Part shown: piece after piece, positions 63,533 through 64,000 of the stretch
How the letters are laid out: every line of letters begins with the position of its first letter
How positions within the stretch are numbered: position 1 is the stretch's first letter
NCBI RefSeq assembly: GCF_014648355.1
Contig: NZ_BMQY01000004.1
Span: 421,924 to 485,923, forward strand
From: Couchioplanes azureus
GTDB taxonomy: Bacteria; Actinomycetota; Actinomycetes; Mycobacteriales; Micromonosporaceae
Length of the DNA: 64,000 nt
Reading direction: 5' to 3'
Program-made: the position numbers and the translations under genes
The notes under the pieces: model-generated
Told to the model about the DNA's origin: nothing
What the model saw: only the letters and a program-made list of their open reading frames with translations
Database searches by the model: none

Positions 63533-64000
63533 ATCAGGGCGGGCGAGCCGGCGCCGCCCCGGACGATCTGGCCGCCGCACAGCAGGAATGCCCCGGTCGC
63601 CGGCAGCGCGGCCAGGTTGGCCAGGACCTCGACGCTGATCCGGTGCTCGCGGTGGACCAGCCGGGAGACCGCGTACGTCGGATCGGCGCCGCGGTCGGGC
63701 CCGAAGGTGTCGGTGCCGGTGCCGCCGCGCCGGCCGAGGCGCCCGGTGCCGATCAGCCACCGGACCGCGTCCTCGCCGAAGCCGGGCTGGTGCATGACGC
63801 CGTCGCGGTCGTAGCCGTAGTAGGCGTCCGTTCCCCATTTCGCGTCCCAGCCGGTCCAGAGCACGACGACCGACTCCGGCGGGATGGGGCCGTGGTGGCG
63901 TTCCCAGGCGAGCAGGTCGGCCCGCGAGAGCGCGTAGTCCGGGTCGGCGGCGCACCGCTCGCGGACGTCGATCTTGACCGCGGGCCGGAAGAGGTCGTCC
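63508..64000 (-). CDS. Cyclase-family (kynurenine formamidase-like) protein, 5' truncated
   Basis: Frame open from the right edge to the stop at 63508; about 163 residues of the C-terminal part. The visible sequence PPESVVVLWTGWDAKWG... PGFGEDAVRWLIGTGRLG... GTGTDTFGPDRG... LANLAALPATGAFLLCGG matches the cyclase/metal-dependent hydrolase (PF04199) family. The HxGTHxD metal motif would lie upstream outside the window. Convergent with the metallopeptidase gene. Confidence 0.75.
   Translation of the reverse strand, partial: DDLFRPAVKIDVRERCAADPDYALSRADLLAWERHHGPIPPESVVVLWTGWDAKWGTDAYYGYDRDGVMHQPGFGEDAVRWLIGTGRLGRRGGTGTDTFGPDRGADPTYAVSRLVHREHRISVEVLANLAALPATGAFLLCGGQIVRGGAGSPALIYGVLPPG

Overview
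High-GC (roughly 70% or more) actinobacterial chromosome segment. The codon use, GTG/TTG starts, ATGA/GTGA-coupled genes, an LAxTG sortase signal, actinobacterial family types (GPP34/GOLPH3-like, PucR/CdaR) and several apparently leaderless genes fit an Actinomycete; a Micromonosporaceae-type (Actinoplanes-like) host is my inference, not proven. No rRNA, tRNA, transposase, phage gene or CRISPR array was found.

Layout. 1-2.1 kb: 3' end of a cell-wall-anchored (LALTG) repeat protein and a methyltransferase. 2.3-12.9 kb: phenylacetate (paa) catabolon: nine coupled minus-strand genes paaN-J-F-H-A-B-C-D-E, and on the plus strand paaI-paaR-paaK. The divergent promoter carries a palindrome of the PaaR type lying exactly between a -35 and a -10. 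No PaaG isomerase and no MaoC/PaaZ ring hydrolase is present here. 13.1-15.1 kb: a membrane protein and a secreted alpha/beta hydrolase. 15.2-27.1 kb: myo-inositol (iol) catabolon: minus-strand iolC - aldolase - iolB - iolD - iolA - iolE-like - ABC binding protein - permease - ATPase - iolG, with a divergent GntR regulator and a TTTGTC-CT-GACAAA operator. 27.1-29.9 kb: GNAT acetyltransferase, APC permease, GPP34 protein. 30.2-34.6 kb: DUF1800/DUF1501 pair, a DODA-type dioxygenase behind a MarR-like double operator, and TerC. 34.7-47.5 kb: small proteins, a methyltransferase/GCS2 ligase pair, phosphatase, CE1758/CE1759-type flavin monooxygenase/reductase pair, GH18 chitinase, winged-helix protein, glucose-6-phosphate isomerase, FAD dehydrogenase divergent from a PucR regulator. 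47.4-55.5 kb: GGDEF-EAL protein, MFS transporter, GH26-like glycosidase, M19 dipeptidase, AEC transporter. 55.5-64 kb: a LuxR-type two-component system with an ABC exporter, a small membrane protein, a secreted zinc peptidase and a truncated cyclase-family gene.

How it works together. paaK activates phenylacetate to its CoA ester, PaaABC(D)E epoxidises it, PaaN/F/H/J carry the ring-opened product through beta-oxidation-like steps, PaaI rescues CoA and PaaR senses the CoA ester. The ABC system imports inositol or a related polyol, IolG oxidises it, and IolE-like, IolD, IolB, IolC, the aldolase and IolA convert it to central metabolites.

The most unusual structure is at 55.6-61.4 kb: five unrelated tandem-repeat arrays (32-bp, 24-25-bp, 27-bp coding, 28-bp and 36-bp coding) surround or lie inside one two-component/ABC locus. 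The kinase itself carries an N-terminal 9-residue repeat domain, and a degenerate repeat tract separates kinase from regulator. This is the best candidate here for something not previously described.
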